Below, one piece after another: positions 52,405 to 61,570 of a stretch of 64,000 nt of DNA. The DNA comes from Bacillus_BD oryzisoli (GTDB lineage Bacteria > Bacillota > Bacilli > Bacillales > Cytobacillaceae), in NCBI RefSeq assembly GCF_036670025.1, contig NZ_CP137640.1:1150001-1214000 (forward strand). Reading direction: 5' to 3'. The first letter of the stretch is position 1. Each line of letters starts with the position of its first letter. A model generated the notes under the pieces. The model did no database searches. It saw nothing but the letters and a program-made list of their open reading frames with translations, and was not told where the DNA came from. The position numbers were made by a program, and so were the translations under genes.

Positions 52405-52623
52405 TGCGCTCCCCTCTTTCTACAACTCTATTATATACAATTTTCAATTTGAGTAAGCAAATGTGATGAAAAAAGAAGAATGGAAATCTGAGGGAAAAAT
52501 GGATAATTTACTATGCTTCAACAAAATAAACCATAAATTTTGTTTGTTATAACGAATATTTGCAATAAGATTGAATTTTTTAAAAAAATTGTAGTAATTA
52601 CGATAATTATGTAATTCGTTTTC

Positions 52624-52652
52624 TTGACCTATATTTCACTAGAGAGTAAAAT
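52624..52652 (+). promoter_or_regulatory. sdhCAB promoter
   Basis: TTGACC, 17 bp, TAAAAT; predicted start near 52659, a leader of about 125 nt. Upstream (52592-52616) TAATTA repeats form an AT-rich imperfect palindrome. The rest of the 379-bp gap shows nothing else recognisable. Confidence 0.55.
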
Positions 52653-52783
52653 GAAGTTGTCACACAATTGTAAGAAAATAAACTATTTACTTTTCTGATG
52701 TTGAGCGATTGCTCAAAATAAGCGGAGAGAAAACAGAAAAGTCAAAAATCACTATTTTTAAAAAACTAAGGGGGTAAAATGCA

Positions 52784-53392
52784 ATGGCTGGAAATCGAGA
52801 GTATTTTAATCGCAGATTGCATTCATTACTAGGTGTTATACCTGTAGGATTATTCCTTACACAGCATCTAGTTGTGAATCACTTTGCTACAAAGGGAGAG
52901 GAGGCGTTTAACAATGCTTCTCACTTTATGGAAAGTCTTCCATTCAAGATCTTTTTAGAAGTTTTTATTATTTTCTTACCGTTATTATATCATGCAATTT
53001 ATGGAGTCTATATTGCTTTCACAGCGAAAAATAATACTGGCAGATACACATTTTTCCGAAATTGGATGTTTATGCTGCAGCGTGTTACTGGTGTTATTAC
53101 GTTTATTTTCGTTATTTGGCATGTGTGGGAAACAAGAATTGCAGCGGCATTTGGAGCAGAGGTTAATTTTCAAATGATGGAAGACATTCTGGCTAATCCA
53201 TTTATGTTAGGATTCTACATAGTTGGTGTCGTTTCTGCTATCTTCCATTTTGCAAACGGTTTATGGTCATTCCTCGTAAGTTGGGGTATCACAATGACAC
53301 CAAGATCACAACAGATTTCCACTTATGTTACAATGGTTATCTTCGTTGCACTTTCTATAGTGGGTGTTCGTGCTTTATTAGCTTTTGTATAA
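52784..53392 (+). CDS. sdhC: Succinate dehydrogenase cytochrome b558 subunit
   Basis: 202 residues with five membrane segments (~10-28, 52-75, 95-115, 138-160, 175-200). Di-heme anchor of complex II; histidines in RLHSLLGVIPVG, TQHLVVNHF, LLYHAIYG, FVIWHVWE and AIFHFANG are candidate heme ligands. AAGGGGG RBS 9 bp before ATG. First gene of sdhCAB. Confidence 0.97.
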   Translation: MAGNREYFNRRLHSLLGVIPVGLFLTQHLVVNHFATKGEEAFNNASHFMESLPFKIFLEVFIIFLPLLYHAIYGVYIAFTAKNNTGRYTFFRNWMFMLQRVTGVITFIFVIWHVWETRIAAAFGAEVNFQMMEDILANPFMLGFYIVGVVSAIFHFANGLWSFLVSWGITMTPRSQQISTYVTMVIFVALSIVGVRALLAFV

Positions 53393-53462
53393 TAGATACT
53401 GATGAATACAGTTTGATAGATTAAAGAACTAATGAACGTACTATGATTGGAGTGAGTTACGA

Positions 53463-55217
53463 ATGTCGAAAGGGAAAGTTATCGTAGTCGGCGGTGGCCT
53501 TGCAGGTCTAATGGCGACAACAAAAATTGCAGAATCGGGAACAGCGGTTGACTTGTTCTCACTTGTACCGGTAAAACGCTCTCACTCTGTTTGTGCCCAG
53601 GGCGGTATTAATGGAGCAGTAAATACAAAAGGTGAAGGTGACTCTCCGTGGGTTCACTTTGATGATACTGTATACGGAGGAGACTTCCTAGCGAACCAGC
53701 CTCCAGTAAAAGCGATGACTGAGGCTGCACCAGGAATTATTCACTTATTTGACCGTATGGGAGTTATGTTTAACCGTACTCCTGAAGGATTACTAGATTT
53801 CCGCCGCTTCGGTGGAACGCAGCACCATAGAACAGCATTTGCTGGTGCAACGACTGGACAGCAATTACTATATGCTCTTGATGAACAAGTTAGAAGCCAT
53901 GAGGTTTCTGGATTAGTTACAAAGTATGAAGGCTGGGAATTATTAAGCATCGTTGTCGATGATGAAGGAGTTTGCCGCGGTATTGTAGCTCAGAACCTTA
54001 AATCAATGGAAATTCAATCATTCTCAGCAGATGCCGTTATTTTGGCAACTGGCGGACCTGGAATTATCTTTGGTAAATCTACTAACTCTGTTATTAATAC
54101 AGGATCAGCAGCAGCTATTGCTTACCAGCAAGGTGTTTACTATGCAAACGGAGAAATGATCCAAATCCATCCTACTGCCATTCCTGGGGATGACAAGCTT
54201 CGCTTAATGAGTGAATCTGCCCGTGGTGAAGGCGGACGTATTTGGACATACAAAGATGGTAAGCCATGGTATTTCTTAGAGGAAAAATATCCAGCGTACG
54301 GAAACCTAGTTCCAAGGGATATTGCAACACGTGAAATATTCGATGTTTGTATCAATCAGAAGCTCGGTATTAATGGGGAAAATATGGTTTATTTGGATCT
54401 TTCTCATAAGGATCCGCATGAACTTGATGTTAAATTAGGCGGTATCATTGAAATCTATGAGAAATTTACTGGTGATGATCCACGTAAACTTCCAATGAAA
54501 ATTTTCCCTGCTGTTCACTATTCAATGGGTGGATTGTACGTCGATTATGATCAAATGACAAATATTCCAGGGCTATTTGCTGCTGGTGAATGTGATTATT
54601 CAATGCACGGAGCTAACCGTTTAGGAGCTAACTCTTTATTATCTGCAATCTATGGCGGAATGGTCGCAGGACCAAATGCTGTTCGCTATATTAATGGACT
54701 GGAAAAGAGCTCAGATGCTTTACCATCTACCATTTATGATCGTTATGTTAAAGAGGAAGAAGCTAAATGGAACAACATTATGTCCATGAATGGAACAGAG
54801 AATGCTTATGTGCTTCATAAAGAACTTGGAGAATGGATGACTGCAAACGTTACAGTTGTTCGTTACAATGATAAACTTCTTCAAACAGATGAAAAACTTC
54901 AAGAGCTTTTAGAACGCTATCAAAATATCAATATTAACGATACGGCTAAATGGAGCAACCAAGGTGCAGCATTTACTCGTCAGTTAGAGCATATGCTTCA
55001 GCTTGCACGTGTTATTACGATTGGAGCTTATAATCGTAATGAAAGCCGCGGTGCTCATTACAAGCCTGACTTCCCTGATCGTAATGATGAGGACTTCTTG
55101 AAAACAACAATGGCTAAATTCGTTGATAATAAGACAGCACCGGAATTCCATTATGAAGAGGTTGATGTATCACTTCTTAAGCCTCGTAAGAGAGACTATA
55201 CGAAGAGCAGTCATTAA
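53463..55217 (+). CDS. sdhA: Succinate dehydrogenase flavoprotein subunit
   Basis: 584 residues; oxidises succinate to fumarate. FAD fold VVGGGLAGLMATTKIAE, covalent-FAD histidine in RSHSVCAQGGINGA, active-site MSESARGEGG, and the HGANRLGANSLL motif. Peripheral to the membrane on the cytosolic side, bound to SdhB and SdhC. Confidence 0.98.
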   Translation: MSKGKVIVVGGGLAGLMATTKIAESGTAVDLFSLVPVKRSHSVCAQGGINGAVNTKGEGDSPWVHFDDTVYGGDFLANQPPVKAMTEAAPGIIHLFDRMGVMFNRTPEGLLDFRRFGGTQHHRTAFAGATTGQQLLYALDEQVRSHEVSGLVTKYEGWELLSIVVDDEGVCRGIVAQNLKSMEIQSFSADAVILATGGPGIIFGKSTNSVINTGSAAAIAYQQGVYYANGEMIQIHPTAIPGDDKLRLMSESARGEGGRIWTYKDGKPWYFLEEKYPAYGNLVPRDIATREIFDVCINQKLGINGENMVYLDLSHKDPHELDVKLGGIIEIYEKFTGDDPRKLPMKIFPAVHYSMGGLYVDYDQMTNIPGLFAAGECDYSMHGANRLGANSLLSAIYGGMVAGPNAVRYINGLEKSSDALPSTIYDRYVKEEEAKWNNIMSMNGTENAYVLHKELGEWMTANVTVVRYNDKLLQTDEKLQELLERYQNININDTAKWSNQGAAFTRQLEHMLQLARVITIGAYNRNESRGAHYKPDFPDRNDEDFLKTTMAKFVDNKTAPEFHYEEVDVSLLKPRKRDYTKSSH

Positions 55218-55267
55218 TAGTAAAGTCACCGACAAGAATTAAAATTCAAAAAAGAGGGGAAATAGGG

Positions 55268-56029
55268 ATGTCTGAACAAAAGACCGTTACATTTATTATC
55301 ACCCGTCAAGATGATATGAATTCAGCACCTTATCAAGAGGAGTTTGAGGTACCGTATCGTCCGAATTTAAACGTTATTGCAGCATTAATGGAAATACGCC
55401 GTAATCCTGTCAATAAAAAAGGGGAAAAAACTACACCTGTTGTTTGGGAAATGAACTGTTTAGAAGAGGTTTGTGGTGCCTGCTCAATGGTAATCAATGG
55501 CAAACCACGCCAATCTTGTTCTGCGATTGTTGATCAGCTTGAACAACCAATCCGCCTAGAACCAATGAGCACGTTCCCAGTTGTTCGTGATTTACAAATT
55601 GATAGAAGCCGTATGTTTGACTCATTGAAAAAGGTAAAGGCTTGGATTCCTATTGATGGAACATATGATTTAGGTGCTGGACCACGTATGCCTGAGCAAA
55701 AGCGTCAATGGGCATATGAACTTTCAAAATGTATGACATGTGGTGTTTGTTTGGAAGCTTGTCCAAATGTAAATAGTAAATCAAACTTTATCGGACCTGC
55801 TCCATTATCACAAGTTCGTTTATTCAATGCTCACCCAACAGGTGCAATGAATAAAGCAGAACGTTTAGAGCAAATTATGGGCGATGGAGGTTTGGCAAAC
55901 TGTGGAAACTCACAAAACTGTGTTCAGTCTTGTCCAAAAGGTATTCCATTAACTACATCAATTGCAGCTCTTAATAGAGATACAGCAATCCAATCATTTA
56001 AAAATTTCTTTGGCAGTGATACTGTCTAA
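55268..56029 (+). CDS. sdhB: Succinate dehydrogenase iron-sulfur subunit
   Basis: 253 residues. [2Fe-2S] ligands in NCLEEVCGACSMVINGKPRQSC (abbreviated: C-x4-C-x2-C then C), [4Fe-4S] and [3Fe-4S] ligands in CMTCGVCLEACP, CGNSQNC and CVQSCPKGIP. Passes electrons from FAD to the heme anchor. AGAGGGG RBS. Ends the operon; a bidirectional terminator follows. Confidence 0.98.
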   Translation: MSEQKTVTFIITRQDDMNSAPYQEEFEVPYRPNLNVIAALMEIRRNPVNKKGEKTTPVVWEMNCLEEVCGACSMVINGKPRQSCSAIVDQLEQPIRLEPMSTFPVVRDLQIDRSRMFDSLKKVKAWIPIDGTYDLGAGPRMPEQKRQWAYELSKCMTCGVCLEACPNVNSKSNFIGPAPLSQVRLFNAHPTGAMNKAERLEQIMGDGGLANCGNSQNCVQSCPKGIPLTTSIAALNRDTAIQSFKNFFGSDTV

Positions 56030-56040
56030 TAGTTATAAGA

Positions 56041-56076
56041 AAGAAGAGGATGTCTTGTGACATCCTCTTCTTTTCT
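56041..56076. terminator. Bidirectional terminator between sdhB and recQ
   Basis: AAGAAGAGGATGT / ACATCCTCTTCTT, 6-nt loop, T-run, between convergent genes. Confidence 0.9.
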
Positions 56077-56078
56077 AA

Positions 56079-58220
56079 TTACAGCTGGCTTTTACACATG
56101 ACCGCTTGGATAATAAAATAATCGATTTCGCCGTTTAATGCTTCCCAAATTGGTTTTAGTTTCTCTCCGCCTGCCATCTTAATGGCTTCTAACACCCGTT
56201 TCTCTGTTTCTGTATCAAACAGCTCCTGCCAATTGACTTCATTTCCTTCCTGAATGCTGCGAATAATATGTTTTTGGACCGTAATATTTGTTAATTTTCG
56301 CTCTTTGGCAATTTCCCCGATTGTTTTTCCTTGCATGTAGAGCTGGTAGGAGAGGTTATGACTTGGCTGTTCAAGCTGCTCCTTCCGCTTTGCTTCTTCC
56401 TTTTGAAGCGGTGGCATACCTGATACGGAAATATGATTTTCCTCTACATACTCGCATATTTTTGCCAAAAATGCCTGACCATACTTTGTAAACTTTGTTT
56501 GTCCTACCCCTTTTATTCGAAGCATTGCTTCTTCATTCATTGGGTAGTGTCTGCTCATCTCTTTTAATGTACTATCAGCAAAGATGATAAATGGCGGAAT
56601 ATGTTCTTCATCTGCGAGTTCTTTGCGTAGGACACGCAGAATTTCAAATAAATCTTTATTTTCGTCGGTTTCTTCTTTGTTATTTGTCATAACAGGTGCT
56701 TTTTTCATCATAACGGTTTCCTGCCCTTTTAACACAGGCATGGCTTTAGGCATCACCTTCACAACAGGATATTTTCCGTCTGTTAAGAGGAGGTAGCCTT
56801 CAGCCAGTAAATAATTAATCATGTTTACGATCTCTTTTTCTGTTTGTGTACGTAATAAACCATAGGTTGAAAGCTCTTGAAAGCGTAATTCTTTAATCCG
56901 TTTCTGGCTTGAGCCTTTTAATACCTGTGCAATTAACGTAACGCCAAACCGTTCTCCCATTCGTTTACAGCAGGAAAAGATCATTTGTGCCTCACGGGTA
57001 ATATCCACCTTTTCTCGATGGTCAATACAGCTTGAGCATTTCCCACAGTTGCTGGTAGAACTTTGTTGATCAAAATACTGAATAATGTAGGATTGGAGAC
57101 ATTCCTCTGTATGGCAGTACATGACCATTTGATTCAGCTTATGGTATTCCTGCTCCCGTTTTTCAAAATCAAGGTTTGATTCCTCAATGAAAAATTTTTG
57201 TAACTGAATGTCCTGCGGTGAGAAAAGCAGATAGCATTCACTTTCCTCTCCATCTCGTCCTGCACGGCCTGCCTCTTGATAATAGGCTTCAATATTTTTT
57301 GGAAGATTATAATGAATGACAAAACGAACATTGGATTTATCGATGCCCATACCGAATGCATTCGTTGCAATCATGATTTCCTTTTCATCATAGACAAACT
57401 GATCTTGGGCTATTTTTCGCTGTTTTTCACTAAGTCCGGCATGATATTTTGCCACTGAATAGCCTTGCTGAGATAAGTAATGATGAAGCTGATCCGTCTC
57501 TTTTCTGCTTGCAGTATAAATAATGCCGGATTGCTTTTGATGCTGCTTTAAATAAGAAATGAGATAGTCACGTTTATTCATTCCTTTCACAACATGAAAG
57601 GCGAGATTTTCACGGGCAAAACCCGTTTTAAACGTGTCTGTACGCTGAATATTTAATAACATACGGATGTCATCTGCCACATTTACTGTTGCTGTCGCAG
57701 TTAAAGCGACCACAACAGGATTGTGTTTTAGTTTGCTTAAGGAAGAAATGATCGACCGATAGCTTGGTCTGAAATCATGACCCCATTGGGAAATACAATG
57801 TGCTTCATCAAATGCAATCAAAGGAATGTCAATTGAATTAAGCAAATCAATAAATTGTGAGGATTCAAATCGTTCTGGTGCTACATAAACAAGCTTATAG
57901 GCACCTTGGCGGATGAGAGAAATCCGTTCCGTCTGTTCCTTAGTAGTAAGAGAGCTGTTGATAAATGTTGCTGGAATTTCCGCACTGGAGAGTGAGTCGA
58001 CTTGATCCTTCATGAGTGAAATAAGCGGGGAAATGACAATGGTGGTTCCGGAGAAAAGTAATGCTGGAATTTGAAAGCAAAGTGATTTTCCTCCACCTGT
58101 CGGTAAGATACCGAGCGTATTTTTCTTCTCCAAAATGTTTTCAATAATTTCCTTCTGCCCGTTTCGAAAAGATGAATAACCAAAGTATTCTTGTAACAGT
58201 TCCTTCGCTTTTAGTAACAT
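56079..58220 (-). CDS. recQ: RecQ family DNA helicase with C-terminal HTH
   Basis: 713 residues. Helicase core with Walker A GILPTGGGKSLCFQIP, DEAH box FDEAHCISQWGHDFRPSY, SATEN-like TATATVNV, and QEAGRAGRDGEES; zinc-binding RQC (CHTEECLQ...CGKCSSC), winged helix, HRDC (~515-600). A C-terminal extension (~630-713) contains a helix-turn-helix, LYMQGKTIGEIAKERKLTNITVQKHI. Longer than B. subtilis RecQ (~590) because of this tail. ATG follows AAGGTG. Inserted, relative to B. subtilis, between sdhB and gerE. Confidence 0.93.
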   Translation of the reverse strand: MLLKAKELLQEYFGYSSFRNGQKEIIENILEKKNTLGILPTGGGKSLCFQIPALLFSGTTIVISPLISLMKDQVDSLSSAEIPATFINSSLTTKEQTERISLIRQGAYKLVYVAPERFESSQFIDLLNSIDIPLIAFDEAHCISQWGHDFRPSYRSIISSLSKLKHNPVVVALTATATVNVADDIRMLLNIQRTDTFKTGFARENLAFHVVKGMNKRDYLISYLKQHQKQSGIIYTASRKETDQLHHYLSQQGYSVAKYHAGLSEKQRKIAQDQFVYDEKEIMIATNAFGMGIDKSNVRFVIHYNLPKNIEAYYQEAGRAGRDGEESECYLLFSPQDIQLQKFFIEESNLDFEKREQEYHKLNQMVMYCHTEECLQSYIIQYFDQQSSTSNCGKCSSCIDHREKVDITREAQMIFSCCKRMGERFGVTLIAQVLKGSSQKRIKELRFQELSTYGLLRTQTEKEIVNMINYLLAEGYLLLTDGKYPVVKVMPKAMPVLKGQETVMMKKAPVMTNNKEETDENKDLFEILRVLRKELADEEHIPPFIIFADSTLKEMSRHYPMNEEAMLRIKGVGQTKFTKYGQAFLAKICEYVEENHISVSGMPPLQKEEAKRKEQLEQPSHNLSYQLYMQGKTIGEIAKERKLTNITVQKHIIRSIQEGNEVNWQELFDTETEKRVLEAIKMAGGEKLKPIWEALNGEIDYFIIQAVMCKSQL

Positions 58221-58413
58221 TTCTTATCACCTTATTTACTAGAATAATATCTATTTTATCATTGAACAGTAAGCTTGATAAGAAGGGGGATTTAAATAAT
58301 CTTTCTGCGTAGTGTCTCATATAATATGGGGAGCCATTTTAATTAATTTTAAATGAATTTGCACGCATTAAATAATTTACTTAAATTTGCCTTTATCATT
58401 CAAGAAATATTGT

Positions 58414-58442
58414 CACTCCAACACTTTCATTGACATATGATA
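58414..58442 (+). promoter_or_regulatory. Candidate SigK promoter of gerE
   Basis: CATATGATA (58434-58442) fits the SigK -10 pattern CATANNNTA; CACT (58414-58417) 16 bp upstream fits the -35 mACm. gerE is SigK-dependent in B. subtilis. Confidence 0.55.
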
Positions 58443-58506
58443 TGGTGACTAAATATATACCCATCCCGCAGTTCAAAGCTGGCGAAGGCAAGGAGGGTTA
58501 CAATAT

Positions 58507-58731
58507 TTGAAGGAGAATGAATATACACACAAGCCATTACTCACCAAACGAGAGAGAGAAGTATTCGAACTGTTAGTACAAGATAAAACAACAAAAGAGA
58601 TCGCGGGAGAATTATTTATAAGCGAGAAAACAGTTCGTAATCACATCTCGAATGCCATGCAGAAATTAGGTGTCAAGGGGCGTTCACAAGCTGTAATAGA
58701 ACTCCTTCGTATGGGAGAGCTAAAGCTTTGA
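58507..58731 (+). CDS. gerE: Spore-coat/germination regulator GerE
   Basis: 74-residue LuxR-type helix-turn-helix protein that switches late mother-cell (SigK) coat gene expression. Nearly identical to B. subtilis GerE: LLTKREREVFELLVQDKTT, then ISEKTVRNHISNAMQKLGV and QAVIELLRMGEL. No receiver domain, as normal. TTG start with AAGGAGGG 9 bp upstream. Confidence 0.97.
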   Translation: MKENEYTHKPLLTKREREVFELLVQDKTTKEIAGELFISEKTVRNHISNAMQKLGVKGRSQAVIELLRMGELKL

Positions 58732-58735
58732 AAAT

Positions 58736-58769
58736 TAACCGGTATCCTCTTTTGAGGATACCGGTTAAT
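58736..58769 (+). terminator. Perfect 15-bp hairpin after gerE
   Basis: TTAACCGGTATCCTC (58736-58750), loop TTTT, and its exact complement (58755-58769). No T-run on either strand, so it is an atypical terminator or a 3'-end stabiliser. Confidence 0.65.
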
Positions 58770-58944
58770 ACATGAATAGGGTTAATTTACTATTCAGCAG
58801 GTTCAGTTATCTTACTAATGGATGATTTATTACATATTTGCCTTGTTTGTTATGTATTTGTTCTTGAATTTTAAATTAAAGTGATAGAAAATAAGAACAG
58901 CCATTAGGAATGTTCAACGAATATAGAGGAGTGTCCAAAAAGAG

Positions 58945-59388
58945 ATGGAACTTGATAAAGATGAATATTATGACGTAGTCACAAATATTGAAAAAGATCT
59001 CCGCTATATCTCCGGAATCATAAAACAAAAAGGGCGCGAGCTTTTAAGTGATTATTCAATTACCTTGCCCCAATTCATTGCATTACAATGGCTATTTGAC
59101 GAAGGGGACATGACGATTGGCGAGCTGTCGACGAAAATGTATTTAGCCTTCAGCACGACAACAGATCTAATTGATAGAATGGAAAAAAACAGTCTGGTTA
59201 AAAGGGTACGTGATGAGAATGATCGCCGGGTTGTCCGGGTCCATCTGCTTCAGGAAGGAAAAAAGCTGATCGATGAAGTCATCAAAAAACGCCAGGCATA
59301 TTTGCGAGAGCTTTTTCAAGAGTATTCACAGGATGATTTAGTTCAAATACAAAATAATTTAAAGAGATTACATCATGATATGCGATAA
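58945..59388 (+). CDS. ysmB: MarR family transcriptional regulator (YsmB-like)
   Basis: 147 residues with the MarR winged helix: LPQFIALQWLFDEGDMTIGELS, recognition helix around AFSTTTDLIDRMEKNSLV, and the wing RDENDRRVVRVHL. Target and ligand unknown. Located between gerE and racE as ysmB is in B. subtilis. RBS is weak (GAGGAGTG 12-13 bp ahead). 16 bp before the racE start, so they probably share a transcript. Confidence 0.87.
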   Translation: MELDKDEYYDVVTNIEKDLRYISGIIKQKGRELLSDYSITLPQFIALQWLFDEGDMTIGELSTKMYLAFSTTTDLIDRMEKNSLVKRVRDENDRRVVRVHLLQEGKKLIDEVIKKRQAYLRELFQEYSQDDLVQIQNNLKRLHHDMR

Positions 59389-59404
59389 GAATGAGGCGGT
59401 TAGT

Positions 59405-60220
59405 TTGAGACATCCGATAGGAGTTATAGATTCAGGTGTTGGAGGGCTGACGGTGGCAAAAGAAATTATGCGCCAGCTCCCAAATGAACAAATTATATAT
59501 GTTGGAGACACAGCAAGATGTCCATATGGTCCAAGACCAGCGGAGGAGGTAAAAACCTTTACATGGCAGATGACAAGGTTTTTATTGAATAAGGATATTA
59601 AAATGCTGGTGATTGCTTGTAATACGGCGACTGCTGTTGTATTAGAAGAAATTAGAAAAGAGCTTTCTATTCCGGTGCTTGGAGTCATTCATCCGGGAGC
59701 GCGGGCAGCGATAAAGGTCACGAAGAACAACCGGATCGGCGTGATAGGAACAGAAGGAACAATAAAGAGTGCAGCTTATGAAAAAGCACTTAAACAAATA
59801 AACAAGCAAACAAAAGTAGCTTCACTTTCATGTCCTAAATTTGTTCCATTAGTAGAGAGTGGAGAATATAATGGAGCTGTCGCAAAAAAAATTGTGGCAG
59901 AGACACTAAAGCCGTTAAAACATAAAGGGCTTGATACGCTAATTTTAGGCTGTACACATTATCCGCTTTTGGAGCCTGTTATTCAAAATGTGGTGGGGAG
60001 CAAGGTAAAAGTGATTAGCTCCGGTGAAGAGACAGCAACCGAAGTGAGCACGATTCTTCATCATAGCGGATTGCTGAATGTGGAGCAGGAAAGGTTAAGC
60101 CATACTTTTTATACAACCGGTTCAAAGACTATTTTTGCAAAAATAGCTTCTGACTGGCTTGGCAAACCAATTACAAATGTATTTCATATTGAGTTAGAAC
60201 TGGAACCTCAAAAAAAGTAA
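59405..60220 (+). CDS. racE: Glutamate racemase
   Basis: Makes D-glutamate for peptidoglycan (MurI family). 271 residues. Catalytic cysteines in IACNTATAVVLEE and LGCTHYPLLEP; IDSGVGGLTVAKEIM and GDTARCPYGPR are the substrate motifs. The frame opens at ATG 59375, inside ysmB and without an RBS; TTG 59405 has GAGGCGG 5 bp upstream and gives MRHPIGVIDSG, the family start. Confidence 0.94.
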   Translation: MRHPIGVIDSGVGGLTVAKEIMRQLPNEQIIYVGDTARCPYGPRPAEEVKTFTWQMTRFLLNKDIKMLVIACNTATAVVLEEIRKELSIPVLGVIHPGARAAIKVTKNNRIGVIGTEGTIKSAAYEKALKQINKQTKVASLSCPKFVPLVESGEYNGAVAKKIVAETLKPLKHKGLDTLILGCTHYPLLEPVIQNVVGSKVKVISSGEETATEVSTILHHSGLLNVEQERLSHTFYTTGSKTIFAKIASDWLGKPITNVFHIELELEPQKK

Positions 60221-60236
60221 GAGGTTCTTTTTTTAT
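60202..60236 (+). terminator. Terminator overlapping the racE end
   Basis: GAACCTC (60203-60209) with GAGGTTC (60221-60227), then TTTTTTT. Confidence 0.8.
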
Positions 60237-60363
60237 ATACATTTGATGAGAACTAGCTGTAAAGCGCTTCAGAGGTAGTAGGAATATTTTCTCCTTAAAA
60301 GACGGTCTATTTTTAAAAACAGCTCGTATACATGTAGTACAAACTGTCTTTGGAGGGATTGTA

Positions 60364-61449
60364 ATGTCTAAATCTAAATATAAAAAGACTTTAGTATCAA
60401 CTGTGGTTGTTTCTGCCTTGCTGCTTTCCGGCTGTGGACTCTTTGGAGTGGAAGAGAAAGAACAAATTGATCCGCCGAAGGAAGTGACGTATACAAATGA
60501 AAAAACGGAGGTCACAGAGAAAACCAATACGACTGATAAAACTACAGCAGCTGACAAGGAGAAAGATGCAGCGGTTGAGGATACACGAAAAACTGAACTT
60601 TATTTATTTGATAAAAATGGATATGTTGTACCGCAAACATTAGAACTACCAAAAACCGAATCAGTAGCAAAACAGGCGCTGGAATACTTAGTGAAAAATG
60701 GTCCGGTAACAGATATGCTGCCAAACGGGTTTCAAGCTGTGATTCCAGATGAAACAAAGATTAGTGTGAATGTGAAGGATAAGGTCGCAACGGTAGATTT
60801 CTCCAGTGAATTTAAAAACTATAAGGCAGAGGATGAGCTTAAGATTCTTCAGTCCATTACTTGGACATTAACTCAGTTTGATTCGATCGAACAAGTTAAA
60901 CTCCAAATGAATGGCCATCCGCTTGAGGAGATGCCTGTTAACGGTACACCAATTGGTGACGAGTTATCGAGAAAAATTGGAATTAATCTAGACGTATCAC
61001 AGGCAGGCGATATTACGAATACAAAACCTTTAACGGTTTATTACATTGGCGGTGAAGCTGATTCCTATTATTTTGTACCTGTAACGAAACGCGTAAGTAA
61101 TAAGGTGGAAAGCAACATCGATGCGGCTATTAATGAATTAGTGAAAGGACCAAGTGTAACTTCTAATTTACTCAATGAATTCAATTCAGATGTAGAATTA
61201 CTGGACGAACCAAAGGTGGAGGATGGAAAGGTAACACTTAATTTTAATGAATCGATATTTGGCAGCTTTGATAAAAAAATGATATCCCAAAATGTACTGG
61301 AATCGCTTGTCCTTACTCTTACTGAACAAAAGGGGATTGAGAGTGTAGCGATAACGGTAAATGGAAAAGCTGAGCTGATGAGTGAGGATGGTAAAAAACT
61401 GACAAAGCCTGTAACTCGTCCAGAAAATGTTAATACAGGTAGCTTCTAA
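60364..61449 (+). CDS. gerM: Germination/sporulation lipoprotein GerM
   Basis: 361 residues. Lipoprotein signal with lipobox LSGC (Cys24), a Thr/Lys/Glu-rich linker (~30-72), then two GerMN domains (~75-190 and ~215-335), e.g. NGPVTDMLPNGFQAVIPDE and KGPSVTSNLLNEF. In B. subtilis GerM is needed for sporulation and germination, at the engulfing membranes. GGAGGG RBS. In B. subtilis rph follows; here the next gene is rdgB. Confidence 0.94.
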   Translation: MSKSKYKKTLVSTVVVSALLLSGCGLFGVEEKEQIDPPKEVTYTNEKTEVTEKTNTTDKTTAADKEKDAAVEDTRKTELYLFDKNGYVVPQTLELPKTESVAKQALEYLVKNGPVTDMLPNGFQAVIPDETKISVNVKDKVATVDFSSEFKNYKAEDELKILQSITWTLTQFDSIEQVKLQMNGHPLEEMPVNGTPIGDELSRKIGINLDVSQAGDITNTKPLTVYYIGGEADSYYFVPVTKRVSNKVESNIDAAINELVKGPSVTSNLLNEFNSDVELLDEPKVEDGKVTLNFNESIFGSFDKKMISQNVLESLVLTLTEQKGIESVAITVNGKAELMSEDGKKLTKPVTRPENVNTGSF

Positions 61450-61468
61450 AGTTTTTTTTGATATACTA

Positions 61469-61510
61469 TATAATGAAAGTGGAAAAGAGTGGGCAAAAAT
61501 GCCGACTCTT
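61469..61510 (+). promoter_or_regulatory. -10 box and leader hairpin before rdgB
   Basis: TATAAT (61469-61474) is followed by the hairpin AAGAGTGGGC (61485-61494) / GCCGACTCTT (61501-61510). A -35 is not clear, and only a weak T-run follows, so this is either an rdgB leader hairpin or the gerM terminator. Confidence 0.35.
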
Positions 61511-61570
61511 ATTCCCTTTGTTTAGTGTTATGAAGCAGAGAATCGCGGATATTCAAAGGTGGGCAAAGAG

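Noticed and set aside
52465..52551. A 28-codon ORF upstream of sdhC
   Set aside because: No RBS, AT-rich composition and no hydrophobic or conserved pattern.
60254..60270. TGTAAAGCGCTTCAG, resembling a CcpA cre site
   Set aside because: The central CG is out of register with the TGWAANCGNTNWCA pattern, and the position, after racE, has no obvious promoter.
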